Shown here piece after piece: positions 26,460 to 37,300 of a stretch of 64,000 nt of DNA. The stretch lies in the NCBI GenBank assembly GCA_964387285.1, contig CAYLWO010000017.1:1-64000 (forward strand). Reading direction: 5' to 3'. A program made the position numbers and the translations under genes. Positions within the stretch are counted from its first letter, which is position 1. Every line of letters begins with the position of its first letter. The notes below the pieces were generated by a model, which was not told the origin of the DNA, did not search any database, and saw only the letters and a program-made list of their open reading frames with translations. The stretch comes from Anaerohabitans sp964387285 (GTDB lineage: Bacteria > Zhuqueibacterota > Zhuqueibacteria > Residuimicrobiales > Residuimicrobiaceae).

Positions 26460-27836
26460 ATGCGAATTCTGTGGCGATACATATTAAAAGAACATATTGG
26501 CCCATTTGTGTTCTCCATGTGTGTCATTACGCTCTTGTTCATACTCAATCTGGTGTTTAAGGACCTGAGCCGCATTCTCAGCAAAGGTCTGGGCATTGAT
26601 GTCGTTTTAGAATTTTTCGCTCTGCAACTGGCCTGGATCATCGCCATGGCTGCCCCGATGTCCGTGCTGGTCGCCACGGTCATGGCTTTTGGCCGTCTCA
26701 GCGGCGATCATGAAATTACCGCGCTCAAGGCCGGTGGGATCGGCGTGCCGGCCATGATGGCGCCGGTTCTGCTCGCGGCCGGCCTGCTCACCGTTTTTAT
26801 GATCTGGTTCAACAATCATGTTTTGCCGGATGTTAATCACCGCGCCCGACTGCTGGCCACGGACATTTACCGTAAAAGGCCTACGCTTAACATTGAAGCC
26901 GGCGTCATTTTCCGCGACCTGCCGGATTACACGCTGCGCGTGCAGAACATCGTGCAAAAAGCGGACACCGCGTTTGTCGATTCGGTTTTTATTGACGACA
27001 ATCGCAATCCCAACAGCAGCAAAATCATTTTTGCCGATCACGGCGCCATCTGGTTCGACAATCAGGCGGAAATGCTGTTGCTGACGTTATACGACGGCGA
27101 GATGCATGAACTGGATTTGCAAAAAATGGAACAGTATCGCAGGTTGGCTTTTCCGAAACAGATCATCTCCATTCCGGTTTCGGATATGGCTTTGCAACGC
27201 AGTCAATCCGAAGCCCGCGGCGACCGTGAAAAAAGCGCGGCCAGCATGCTGGTCGAGGTTGAAGAGAATATAAAAGAGATTGAACGATATCAGCGTCAAT
27301 TGGTCCTATTGACCAAGGATCATCTGGCGCGCTACCTTGGCTTTTCCTCAGCCGATTCCAGCCTGCAGGCAAGTGCATCGGAAAAGCGCGGCCCCTGGTC
27401 GTTGGAGCGCCTGATCACGGAACATGCGCGACTGCATCAACAGTTTTCCGGACAAGCAACCACCATCGCGCATTTGCAGAGAAAAAACAACAGCCTTATG
27501 GTTGAAGTTCATAAAAAATATTCCATACCCGTGGCCTGCATCGTGTTTGTTCTCATCGGCGCGCCTCTGGGCATCATGGCGCGACGCGGTTCGTTGGCCA
27601 TGGCCGGCGGCATCAGCTTTTCTTTTTTCCTGCTCTATTGGGCGGCGCTGATCGGCGGCGAAGAATTGGCCGACAAACAGATCATTTCCGCCTTTAGCGC
27701 CATGTGGACGGCCAACATCCTGGTCGGCGTTGCCGGGGTGTATATGGTATTTCATGCAACTTTTGAATCGCTGCCCCTGCGACTCTTGTTGCGGAAAATC
27801 ACCGGTAAATCATCGCAGAGGGCGCCGGCAACATGA
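26460..27836 (+). CDS. lptF: LptF/LptG-family permease of the lipopolysaccharide exporter, first subunit
   Basis: 458 residues. The N-terminal text RILWRYILKEHIGPFVFSM and KDLSRILSKGLG, then MAFGRLSGDHEITALKAGG with the coupling-helix EITALKAGG, is diagnostic of YjgP/YjgQ permeases. Three transmembrane helices precede and three follow a periplasmic beta-jellyroll domain. These proteins pair with LptB2 to lift LPS off the inner membrane. It is about 100 residues longer than typical (~360). The excess is in the periplasmic part, residues ~260-350, and includes a heptad-like VEENIKEIERYQRQL helix. The next gene overlaps by ATGA, as expected for a heterodimer. Assignment as LptF rather than LptG rests on gene order. 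Confidence 0.85.
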   Translation: MRILWRYILKEHIGPFVFSMCVITLLFILNLVFKDLSRILSKGLGIDVVLEFFALQLAWIIAMAAPMSVLVATVMAFGRLSGDHEITALKAGGIGVPAMMAPVLLAAGLLTVFMIWFNNHVLPDVNHRARLLATDIYRKRPTLNIEAGVIFRDLPDYTLRVQNIVQKADTAFVDSVFIDDNRNPNSSKIIFADHGAIWFDNQAEMLLLTLYDGEMHELDLQKMEQYRRLAFPKQIISIPVSDMALQRSQSEARGDREKSAASMLVEVEENIKEIERYQRQLVLLTKDHLARYLGFSSADSSLQASASEKRGPWSLERLITEHARLHQQFSGQATTIAHLQRKNNSLMVEVHKKYSIPVACIVFVLIGAPLGIMARRGSLAMAGGISFSFFLLYWAALIGGEELADKQIISAFSAMWTANILVGVAGVYMVFHATFESLPLRLLLRKITGKSSQRAPAT

Positions 27837-28909
27837 GAACGCTGGATCGCTACATCCTCCGCCGATTTCTCTTTGTGCTGATTTTCGCACTGATCGCCTT
27901 TATCTGCGTTTTTCTCATCGTCGATTCCATTGAAAGACTGGATCAGTATCTGGATGAAAAAGTGCCGACCCTGGTGGTGGTCAAACTGTATGTTTATTAC
28001 CTGCCGTACATCATTGTGCTGGCCCTGCCCATCGCCATGTTGCTGGCCTCCCTGTTCAGCGTGGGCAACCTGGCGCGGCAAAATGAAATCGTTGCCATGT
28101 CCGCCTCCGGCGTTTCTCTCTATCGCACTCTGTTCCCGCTTTTGGTTTTGTCCTTTCTCGTCAGTCTGGGAGCATGGGCATTCGGCGAATACGTCCTGCC
28201 GCAAGCGAGCAGCAGCCGCGAAGCCCTTATCGATCAATATATTGAAAAAAAACGGGAAGCCTGGCGCAAACGCATCAACAATGTTTATATGCGCGATGAT
28301 CAGAACCGCGTCATTACCATGCGCTATTTTGACGCGGCGCGTAATATCGGCCATCAGGTCAGCATCCGGCGTTTTAACGGCCTGGATTTGCACTATCGGC
28401 TCGACTGTCGCACCATGGTCTGGCAGGACAGTTGTTGGGTTTTGCAGGACGGCATGGAACGGACTTTTTCGCAAAACCGGGAAACGGTAACCGAGTTTAC
28501 AAAAATAATTCTGGCAGATGAAAATCTGCGTCCGCAGGATTTTGGCCGCGTATTGAAAAAACCGGAGGAGATGTCCTATCGGGAGTTGAAAGCGTTCATT
28601 GCAGAGGTGCGCAGCAACGGTGGCGATGAGAATCACTGGCTGGTGGATTTGTACTTGAAAATCGCCATTCCGTTTGCCAATTTCATCATCGTATTGTTCG
28701 GCGCGCCGTTAGCCTCTCCCAAACGCCGCAGCGGCGGCGCCACCGGGTTCGGTCTCAGCCTGGTGATCTGTTTTGTCTATTTCGGTCTGATCAAGGTTTG
28801 CCAATCCTTTGGTCAGAACGGCGTGCTGCATCCCGTGCTCGCCGCCTGGTTTGCCAATGGATTGTTTGCCGTGTGGGGTATTTTTAATTTTATACATACG
28901 CAGAAATAG
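27833..28909 (+). CDS. lptG: LptF/LptG-family permease of the lipopolysaccharide exporter, second subunit
   Basis: 358 residues, the usual family length. It opens MRTLDRYILRRFLFVLIFAL, followed by LPYIIVLALPIAMLLASLFSVG and the coupling segment NLARQNEIVAMSASGVSLYR. A periplasmic jellyroll and three C-terminal helices follow (FANFIIVLFGAPLASPKRRS, then LVICFVYFGLIKV). It overlaps the upstream permease (ATGA), so the two are made together. Partners LptA, LptB and LptC are not in the window. Confidence 0.87.
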   Translation: MRTLDRYILRRFLFVLIFALIAFICVFLIVDSIERLDQYLDEKVPTLVVVKLYVYYLPYIIVLALPIAMLLASLFSVGNLARQNEIVAMSASGVSLYRTLFPLLVLSFLVSLGAWAFGEYVLPQASSSREALIDQYIEKKREAWRKRINNVYMRDDQNRVITMRYFDAARNIGHQVSIRRFNGLDLHYRLDCRTMVWQDSCWVLQDGMERTFSQNRETVTEFTKIILADENLRPQDFGRVLKKPEEMSYRELKAFIAEVRSNGGDENHWLVDLYLKIAIPFANFIIVLFGAPLASPKRRSGGATGFGLSLVICFVYFGLIKVCQSFGQNGVLHPVLAAWFANGLFAVWGIFNFIHTQK

Positions 28910-28949
28910 CCAAGATCGCGCGGTGTCCAAAACGTAATATTTAGCAAAT

Positions 28950-28995
28950 AGTCCCGGCTTTAGCCGGAAATTTCTCCGGCTGAAGGCGGAACTAC
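28950..28995 (-). repeat. 46-bp double-hairpin repeat, copy A
   Basis: Read on the minus strand, this matches 44296-44341 at 43 of 46 positions. It holds two hairpins, one built on CCGGCTAAAGCCGG and one on the CCGCCTT...GG(A/C)GG half, joined by AGAAATTT. It follows lptG by 40 nt and may also stop transcription. Confidence 0.75.
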
Positions 28996-29123
28996 ATGCT
29001 AATAAAAAATATCAGGTTATTTATTATCCGCATATCAGTGTTCTTACTGCTAATTTAATACTGAGAACATATGCCGAACTTTTTGGACAGCCTCGGAGAG
29101 CTGGGCCAGGACATTCGTCCCCC

Positions 29124-31469
29124 TCATCTGAGCAACAACATGCGCTTAAAGAGGTTTACCTGGTCCAAAGACAATCTATAGATATACACACCCGACGCGT
29201 CCTGACTGGCATTAAAATCATATTTGTAACTGCCTGCCATCAACGGTTGATCTACCAGAACCCGCACACTGCGACCCAGCATGTCAAAGACCTCTAAACG
29301 CACATGACTGGGCGCCGGCAACTCAAAAGGTATGCACGTAACCGCATTGAACGGATTGGGATAATTCTGAAACAACCGATATTGCAGAGGCGGCAAGGAT
29401 CCGTCCGCCACCTCTGTGGCGTCTCCGGTTTTAAATCGTCTGGTTACCGACCAATCGCTTTCGCCGCTGTTATTTATGCTGCGTACACGCCAGAAATAAC
29501 CTTGTTGCGCACGCAGCAGAATGGTGCAGGTTGTATCCGCGGTGATCGTGGTATCCAGCACCATACTGGACAAAGTAAAGCTTAAAGAACGATTGAGCTG
29601 TAATTGATAAATCAGAGCGCCGGCAGCCGGACGCCACGTCAAAACAGGCGCCACAGACACCTTGGTGGCATAGTCGACAGGCGCAACCGGCACAGGCGTT
29701 ACTGGCCGATTCGAACGAAAAGCCCATATGTCGGAAAAACCGCTGCGCCCGCCGCCATTGCCCGACTGGACACGCCAGTAATACGTTTGTTGACCCGGCA
29801 CATGTTCTATGACGCGCATCGTATCGGTTGTCAATTCATTGATAAACAGGCCGCTGGATAATGTGGAATCTAGAGAGACCTGCAATCGATATCGGGATGT
29901 TTTCGCAACAGAATGCCAGGTCAGCGTAACCTGATCGGCCAAATCAAAATCCCGATTAACCGGCCAGGCCAGCACAGGGGTTTGCGGCGCTTGCAGCATC
30001 AGTACAGAGCTCATGGCGCTTTCATTGCTGTTGTCGTCCAGGCTGGTGACGATAAAATAATAAGGACCCCGGTCTTCCGGCATGGGAGGATCGAACTGCC
30101 GGCGACCGGTAACGGTCAGCAGATTTCGGCTTTCCTGCAAATCATTTTCTGAAAGGGGAGATTGCGCAAATCGGTAAACAGCATAGCGCGCCGCTGTGTC
30201 GCCGTCTGCAGCCGGCGTCGGAACATTCCAGCGTAATTGCATGGCCTCTTCATTCTTGCACGCATATAAAAGTTGTTCAGGCGGATTGGGGGCCATTGCA
30301 TCTTTCCATGCCATGACCGGCGATAAGGCCGGAAAGCGATACAAATCGTTCTGCAGACTGTCGCTGAATCCTAATGGATTGGCGCGCAGGTTCAAAGCGC
30401 GGAAAAACACCACTCCTTGCGCGAGATCGTTGCTTCGATTCAGTCGTATCTGGTTTGGCATTTCGCTGCTGCTCCATGTCGTAATTCGGTAGGCTGCATT
30501 GCCGGTATAGAGATGCCGGCCGTTGCGCATGGAGCTCCACCAGGGCATCAGACGACTGTAATCCTGGCCGCCGCCAATTTTCCAATACAGCTGCGGCGTG
30601 ATGTAATCGATCCACTGGTTTTGCAGCCAGGTCACCGCATCGCAATAAATTTCGTCATAGCTGGACAAACCCACAATGCCTTCCGGTACGCCGCTTTTCC
30701 AGATGCCAAAAGGGCTTATGCCGAACTTGACTTCGGGTTTGCTGATCTGCAAGCTGTCATGCAGCATACGAATAAGGGTGTTAACATTATCCCGCCGCCA
30801 ACTTTTGATGTCACTGAACGATCCGCCATAGACTTGAAAAGTGTTCTGATCCTCGGTCGTGATGTTGCCGGGCGGGTAAGGATAAAAATAATCGTCGAAA
30901 TGAATGCCGTCAATATTGTAACGACGCACCACATCCATGACCACGCGACAGACATATTCTCGCACCTGTGGCAACCCCGGATTGAGAAATTTAAAACTGC
31001 CGATGGTGATCACCCATTCCGGGTGCTGTACGCTCACGTGCTGGTTTGCCAGGGCGTTGGCGCCAATTTGACGCACAGCGCGATACGGATTGAACCAGGC
31101 ATGCAGTTCCATGCCGCGCACATGCGCCTCTTGTACGGCAAAAGCCAACGGGTCATAAAACGGCGCAGGCGCCGTACCCTGACGGCCGGTGAGATAATAG
31201 GACCAGGGTTCAAATGGCGATGCATACAGTGCATCGCACTCGGGACGAATTTGAAAAATAACGCTGTTGATGCCATAACTTTGCAGATTATCGAACAATT
31301 GCTGCAACTCTTCACGTTGAACCTGCGGGTTTAAACCCGGCGCACTGGGCCAGTCCAAATTGGCAACAGTGGCGATCCAGGCGCCGCGAAACTCGCGTTT
31401 GGGCGGATTCGCTGCCAAAACAACAGTAAAACTGAGGGAAAAAAGCAGCAGTAATATCTTGCGGACCAT
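29124..31469 (-). CDS. GHL10-type glycoside-hydrolase-like surface protein with T9SS sorting domain
   Basis: 781 residues. A signal peptide (ends VVLAANPP) is followed by a GHL10/DUF187-type TIM-barrel domain over residues ~25-390: REFRGAWIATVANLDWPS, INSVIFQIRPECDALY, PWSYYLTGRQG, RGMELHAWFNPYRA and YNIDGIHFDDYFYPYP. Two or more fibronectin-III-like domains follow (VTLTWHSVAKTSRYRLQVS; PVLTWRPAAGALIYQLQL), then a canonical CTD (NYPNPFNAVTCIPFEL, LEVFDMLGRS, final RMLLLR). The family is related to glycan hydrolases acting on cell-wall or polysaccharide substrates; the substrate here is unknown. A longer relative lies at 34395-37457. The start is ATG with no clear ribosome binding site. Confidence 0.82.
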   Translation of the reverse strand: MVRKILLLLFSLSFTVVLAANPPKREFRGAWIATVANLDWPSAPGLNPQVQREELQQLFDNLQSYGINSVIFQIRPECDALYASPFEPWSYYLTGRQGTAPAPFYDPLAFAVQEAHVRGMELHAWFNPYRAVRQIGANALANQHVSVQHPEWVITIGSFKFLNPGLPQVREYVCRVVMDVVRRYNIDGIHFDDYFYPYPPGNITTEDQNTFQVYGGSFSDIKSWRRDNVNTLIRMLHDSLQISKPEVKFGISPFGIWKSGVPEGIVGLSSYDEIYCDAVTWLQNQWIDYITPQLYWKIGGGQDYSRLMPWWSSMRNGRHLYTGNAAYRITTWSSSEMPNQIRLNRSNDLAQGVVFFRALNLRANPLGFSDSLQNDLYRFPALSPVMAWKDAMAPNPPEQLLYACKNEEAMQLRWNVPTPAADGDTAARYAVYRFAQSPLSENDLQESRNLLTVTGRRQFDPPMPEDRGPYYFIVTSLDDNSNESAMSSVLMLQAPQTPVLAWPVNRDFDLADQVTLTWHSVAKTSRYRLQVSLDSTLSSGLFINELTTDTMRVIEHVPGQQTYYWRVQSGNGGGRSGFSDIWAFRSNRPVTPVPVAPVDYATKVSVAPVLTWRPAAGALIYQLQLNRSLSFTLSSMVLDTTITADTTCTILLRAQQGYFWRVRSINNSGESDWSVTRRFKTGDATEVADGSLPPLQYRLFQNYPNPFNAVTCIPFELPAPSHVRLEVFDMLGRSVRVLVDQPLMAGSYKYDFNASQDASGVYIYRLSLDQVNLFKRMLLLR

Positions 31470-31545
31470 GATGTCTTTCTGTGGAATTTTCAGACCGTTG
31501 TGGGCAATAATCGTGTATTTTCTGTTCGAATCAAAACCCGGACGG

Positions 31546-34149
31546 CTAATTGGAATGTTTGATGTTCAATTCTTCAGTCGAGGTAAAACGTTTGGCGCCG
31601 ATATAATTCTGTATATTGGCATAAATATTATACGCGGTACCGGCTTTGCGATTATCCTGCCAGACAGAGTACAAATAGCTGTTTTTGAATTGCAGAAAAG
31701 GATGCTCCTGATCTCTTTCACTCTGACTGGTCAATAAAAATTCTCTCCCGCTTTTTTGCCAATTGACAAAATATTGCGCAAAAATATCATAATTGCCGTT
31801 GCGGTTATCCACCCAGGCAATGATAAAATCATCCGGCGCGGCAAAAGCAACGGCAGGTTGTTTGGCGCCCACCTGATCCGGGTTTGATGTTATCTGAAAA
31901 GCGTCTTGCTCGGGTTCTCCGTTGCGCGATACTTTTTGCGCCATAATCTTTCCAAGGGCGTCAGGTCCTGAACGCTCCTGAACCTGTGTCCAAACAACGA
32001 TATAGTCTCCCGCCGGATCAGCAGCAACTCTGGCATCTCTTGGCGTTCCATTCAAAACCGACGTGTTTATGATTTCGCGTCGCGAACCGAGCAGACGGCC
32101 GTCCTGATCTGCCAATTGCGCAACAATGTTTTCTTTCAGACTATCGATCCAGACAAAAAGCAAGCGACAACTTGCTCCTCGTGCAACCGTTAAAGAGTAA
32201 GGCTCGATGACGGATGACGTATCGGCAACAAGGAACGGCCTGGCCAGCGGACGGCCCTGAACGGAAAAAAATTGCGCCCAGATGCAATTGTGTAAACCGG
32301 CAGCGGAACAAACCCAGGCCAGCAAATAACGGTTGTCAGCCATGCAGGCAACAGTGGTAGCGCTGGAATGTCTATATTGATCAGACACGGGATTCTTATT
32401 TGTGATGCACCAATTATCCTCAAGCAGATCGCCCGTTTCAGTCAAAGTTTGTCCTTTAACGATGGTATGGCCTTTATCCGCAGCGCAGCGTTTCATACCG
32501 GCATCCCAGACAACCACCGGCCATCCTGCCGGCGTGAGGCTAATGGAAGGCCGAAAAGCCGAAATGTCCAGGGAATCATGGTTAACCGGGAAATCGACCC
32601 CATCCCATTCGCCCTTGCGCGTACATTTTTTGGCATAGATGTCGGATTGACCATTGCGGCTATCCTGCCATACGGTGAGAAAATCACCGTTTTTCAGCAC
32701 CGCCAGGGCCGGATTCGATTGCATCGAGCTGGTGTAATCATCGTTCACGCGAAAAAGCGGACTCAGGCGGTCGCCGGCAGATGAATATATTTGTGCATAA
32801 ATATTATAATCGCCAAAACGCTCCTCACTCCAGGTGATAATTATGCGCTCTTCTGCGTCAACGGCGATATCCGAATAGAACTGATGGACCCGATCCGTGC
32901 CGTTAAAAATGGCCGGGTTGTTTTGCCGCTCCTGAGCAGAAAAGTTCAGAATCCGTCCCATCAAAATCGTTTGATCGCCCTGATTTTCATGCCAGGTCAA
33001 ACCCAACGATGCCTCGTTGATATAACTTACCGCCAGCTTATCACGACGGTTATGCTCGTCGCCTTTAAAAACAGCGAGCACTCCGCCCATTCGTTTGCTC
33101 TGACGATCGCATCGCTGCAGAAACAGTTGGTTTAAACGTTCATCGTTCCAGCACACGACAAAATCACCTTTATGGTTGACGGACACAACCGGAGAACTCG
33201 TTCGACAATCGCCGGCTGCACGCAGTAAATCCCGGCTATCGGCAATTTTTATATTCTTGCCGATTTTTTTTGTGAGCGCAGATGGCTGTGCATAAATCGC
33301 ATATTCATTGTCATCGTGAGCAATATAAACAGCCACCATCTCGCCGTTGCCGTTGCTGCCGATGATCTCACCGGTAATGGATGCGGAATCGAGGTCATTA
33401 ACGCAAAGGGGCTCACCGACAATTTCACCCTCTGCAGAAATACATTGCTGGTACAGCTTTACTTCTCTTATGCCTGCATTCACCACCTCACGATGCCAGA
33501 GTATGGCGAACAGTCCGGCTTGCGCTGCCGCAACCGTAGGATGCGAGTCGCGAGCGTTGTCTTCCGGCACGTCCAGGATTTTATTGCCGCCGAGAGGATT
33601 GCCGGCTGCATCATAAAGCTGAAAAAAAGTGCGGTCGCGATGATGATAGTCAATATCGGTCCATACTAGAATAAAATTACCCAATGCATCCATGGCCATG
33701 TCGATCGGATAAAATGGCAGAGGATTGGCGTCTCCCTGGTCTGTGGGATCGATTAAAATCGCTTTTGCATTGACCTTAAAATTGCCGCCGCGCCGGGCGC
33801 CGGCTTTGGTGTAGCGTTGTGCATAGATATCGCAAGGTCGCGGCACTTTATCGCACGTGATCCCATTATAATCGGTGTTGCGGGCATCGAGCCAGGCAAT
33901 GACATAATCGCCGGACAAAGCGGCGGCTACCACAGACGAAGTCTGTAATGCACCAAACGGTCCGGCATCGTGGTTGATCTGAAAATCCGCAACAGACATC
34001 CTGAACGGCAGGTTCAAGTCTGCAGGGGATTCAGGCAGGCTGGTTTGAAAGGTTAAAAAGAGCAACAACAAACCCACACGCACGCGCTTTTGGGCGCCCT
34101 CTCCCCTGTTAGTGTGTGTCTGGGATGCGCAAGGCATAATTTTCGACAA
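31546..34149 (-). CDS. Secreted propeller-like repeat protein without a sorting domain
   Basis: 867 residues. It begins at TTG, chosen because AAGGAG precedes it closely; a signal segment (VGLLLLFLTFQTS) starts about 26 residues in. The body has about 13 copies of a ~55-60-residue unit with consensus G-(D/N)-(F/Y)-(I/V)-(I/V)-x-W-x-D-x-R followed by (D/N)-I-Y-A-Q, as in AWLDARNTDYNG, VWQDSRNGQSDIYA and AWVDNRNGNYDIFAQYF. That pattern suggests beta-propeller blades. Unlike its neighbours it has no YPNPFN-type CTD and ends in a polar tail (EELNIKHSN). It may stay periplasmic, or act as a partner for adjacent surface enzymes. No named family was recognised. Confidence 0.65.
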   Translation of the reverse strand: MSKIMPCASQTHTNRGEGAQKRVRVGLLLLFLTFQTSLPESPADLNLPFRMSVADFQINHDAGPFGALQTSSVVAAALSGDYVIAWLDARNTDYNGITCDKVPRPCDIYAQRYTKAGARRGGNFKVNAKAILIDPTDQGDANPLPFYPIDMAMDALGNFILVWTDIDYHHRDRTFFQLYDAAGNPLGGNKILDVPEDNARDSHPTVAAAQAGLFAILWHREVVNAGIREVKLYQQCISAEGEIVGEPLCVNDLDSASITGEIIGSNGNGEMVAVYIAHDDNEYAIYAQPSALTKKIGKNIKIADSRDLLRAAGDCRTSSPVVSVNHKGDFVVCWNDERLNQLFLQRCDRQSKRMGGVLAVFKGDEHNRRDKLAVSYINEASLGLTWHENQGDQTILMGRILNFSAQERQNNPAIFNGTDRVHQFYSDIAVDAEERIIITWSEERFGDYNIYAQIYSSAGDRLSPLFRVNDDYTSSMQSNPALAVLKNGDFLTVWQDSRNGQSDIYAKKCTRKGEWDGVDFPVNHDSLDISAFRPSISLTPAGWPVVVWDAGMKRCAADKGHTIVKGQTLTETGDLLEDNWCITNKNPVSDQYRHSSATTVACMADNRYLLAWVCSAAGLHNCIWAQFFSVQGRPLARPFLVADTSSVIEPYSLTVARGASCRLLFVWIDSLKENIVAQLADQDGRLLGSRREIINTSVLNGTPRDARVAADPAGDYIVVWTQVQERSGPDALGKIMAQKVSRNGEPEQDAFQITSNPDQVGAKQPAVAFAAPDDFIIAWVDNRNGNYDIFAQYFVNWQKSGREFLLTSQSERDQEHPFLQFKNSYLYSVWQDNRKAGTAYNIYANIQNYIGAKRFTSTEELNIKHSN

Positions 34150-34264
34150 ATAGCTCCTTAACCGGCTTGCAGGTAACGCAATTCAGCCGATGCATTTATT
34201 AGTTTTTTGACTGAAAAGGGATAATGACTTCCCGGATATGGGGAAAAACAAGATAAATCTGTAC

Positions 34265-34346
34265 ATAAATTGAGCGATTGCATTATCCTTGCGAAGGTTT
34301 GAAACCTTCGCAAGGTTTTTTTTCGAGCACAGATCGCTCAATTTAT
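34265..34346. repeat. Nested palindromes: 14-bp inverted repeat enclosing a CCTTGCGAAGG hairpin
   Basis: Outer arms ATAAATTGAGCGAT (34265-34278) and ATCGCTCAATTTAT (34333-34346) are perfectly complementary. Between them sits a second perfect palindrome, CCTTGCGAAGGTTT (34287-34300), one G, and its complement (34302-34315), followed on the plus strand by eight T. The inner unit recurs at 37542-37574. The inner hairpin looks inserted into the loop of the outer one. Confidence 0.8.
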
Positions 34347-34394
34347 CATAGTTAAATAGCGGCAAATCACATTTTATGCAGAATTCAATTTGCA

Positions 34395-37300
34395 TTAACG
34401 AACAATCATCAACCGCCGCACGATTCGTCTCTCATTGGTTTGCAAAACGTACCAATAAAGACCTGAGGGGGCCGCCTGGCCGGACCAGCGCAGCGCATGC
34501 GGGCCGGCAGTGTACAATCCGTCGGCCAGTACGGCGATTTCCCGACCCAGCAGATCAAAAACCTTCAGTTTTATGTTTTCATTCCGCGGCAAAGCAAACG
34601 AGATCACTGTTTCTGCATTAAAGGGATTGGGATAATTCTGTTCCAGGGTAAAATCATGCGGCAAGGCGGGTTCGGAGGCCGGCGCCAGGGTAGGCGCCTG
34701 GGTCTTTTTAACCGCACGCAATTCATCGAAATAGACAATGCCGCTCCAGGCGGACTGCTCGTCTCTGCTCAATTGAAAGCTGTCGATGTTCAATGAAGCG
34801 CTGCTAAAGGCGCCATTGCCGAGCCAGACGCCGAAAGAGGCCGGATCGTTGAGCCGCCATTCCACCAGACGCCAACCATACCAATCCACCGTGAGCCATT
34901 GCGACACTTCATGTTGCGCTCCGTCATCCACGGCAAAACGAAATTTTGCATTACCGGCATCGCCAAATACATAACATTGCAAGGTCCAGGTAGAGTCGAA
35001 TTTGACAGCAGCTCCGGCCGAAGCCACGTCCATGTATTCGCGCAACAAAAACGCCGTGGCTTCCGGGTCCCATTCATAACGCAGAGCACCGCTGTTGCGC
35101 TGCGCCGGCACCGAGCCGGGCAGATAGGCGTTTTTCGATACCTCAAAGGTACAGCCGAGAGCCCGCACGCCCACGGTCGAGCCGCTGTAGGTCGGCGCCT
35201 TCCAGTTGTCGGCGCCGGTAAATTGATCGATGTTGCGCATTTCATGTACCCGCGCCGAGCCGGTGGTGAAATCCAACACAAGCGGATCAGCCAGGGGATT
35301 CGCCAGGGTATCCGTTATGGCCGTGGTTATCGTCAATTGATAGGAGCTGTTGGTCTGCAGACCGGTTTTGGCTTTTACGCTCAATATGGCGCAACCCGGC
35401 AAACGCGTCATATTCCATGCACAAGAGACCGCCGTTGTTCCCTTTTTTAGCATAATGCTGTTTTCGGTCAGTGTAGCGCCGGCCGGCGGCTCATCGAAAA
35501 CCACACTGAGGATCTCTTCCGGCGCAATCTCACCGTTCGGCGCCGGATAAACGCTCAGAACCTGAGGACCCACGGTATCCTGCGCAACAATAAAAAATGG
35601 GCGTGAAAAAGCATCGCCGGTCACGCCGTCGCCATTGGCATCCAGATATCGACCATTGATGTCTTTAACATTTGCGGCAATAGTCAGAACGTAGGACTGA
35701 CCATAAGAAAAACCGCTCGCGGTGATGATGGTGCAGGTTCGATGATCAGCGGACCACTGCAAAGGCGCCAGAGCGGTCGGCGGTTGCAGGGACACGCCGT
35801 TGCTGAAACTGGCGACATCCATGGTTTTCGAAAAGATCACCTTTACGGCTGCTCTGGCGTCAACCGTATCACCCGACGCGGGCACGCAGTCAACAATCGT
35901 CGGTGCAAAAGAAGGAATTGGATCACTCAGGCAGGATACGGAAGCCTGAGATTCATTCCAAAATCGGTCGCAGCGCGTTGCCTGATAACGATAACGGCCG
36001 TTATAATCCTGTGTGCCGGTTACTATATCCTCATAAACGAAAGGATCATGACCAAAATGAATATGCAGCACCTTGGCAGCGGCATCCGGGACCGAATCCG
36101 GCGTGCGGTACAAAACATACCATTGATCTTCCGGCGCATCAGCCGGCGGCTGCACCTGCAAGGTGTAATGCAACGAATCGGTTTTAAGCAACGTCAAGGT
36201 CGGCGAACCGGGCGTTGCATCGTGTAAAAATTTGGCCGCCCGCTGTTTGGTTTTATCTGCGAAAAAGGTCTCACCGGCTTTATCGAACAGTTCGTTATCT
36301 TCCCACGTGCCATAGCTGAAAAACTGAAAACCGTCAATCCAGGGTATCTGACGGCAGGCATTGACAATTTGTTGATGCGTATTGAAAAAAGTCGCTGTGC
36401 TGAAAAGATAGGATCCGGGGCCGGCGCTGAACAGCCTGCCGGCCGTGATGCCTTGCTGAATATAATGACCCCAACAATCCGGGCCGCCGTTCGCCAATCT
36501 GTATAAAAATTCATCGCCGGAATACCAGCCATAGTGCATGGGCATAAGCTGGTCTACATACCCCTTATTGAACCACAGCGCAGCATCCTGATATACGGAA
36601 CCATAAGCCTGCCAGCCGCCCCAATTGTAATTGCCGAGCGCGGCAGCGGACAAACGCACCCAGGGCTTGACGGCCTGAATCGAATCATGCAGGGTGCGCA
36701 CAAATTCGGTCACAGACCAGCGCCACCACTCTTCCCAGCCGGCAAAACCGCTCGGCACGCCGGCGGTATAGGGATGTTCGACGTCGTACAGAAATCGCGA
36801 AGAGAGATTTTCCGTTAACGGGATTACCGGCGCAACGCCGTCCAGTCGAGCAAAATCGGGAATCGATTTTTCCAGTTTCAGCAAACCGCTTTCCTCGTTC
36901 CAGCGCACATAGTCCAGATGCAGGCCGTCCACATCATAGCGGCGGACGATATCCATGGCCACACGAACCGTATAGTCGCGCACCTGCTTGAGGCCGGGAG
37001 ATAGCGCACGCGAAGAGGTCATGGCTTGTCCCTCCCGGTTGCGGCACACCCATTCAGGATGCACCTGGGCGGGCGCACCGGTGGCCAGGTCCGAGGTGTG
37101 AAAGGTGTTGAACCAGGCGTGCACCTCCATGCCGCGGTTGTGCGCTTGTTGCACCACATACGCCAGCGGATCAAACCCCGGATCACGATAGCCGGCATAG
37201 TACCCCCAGGGCTCCAATTCGGAACGATAATAAGAAGTGCCACCCTGACGAACCTGCCAGATCACCGCGTTCATATGAGCTTTTTGCATATTATCCAAAA

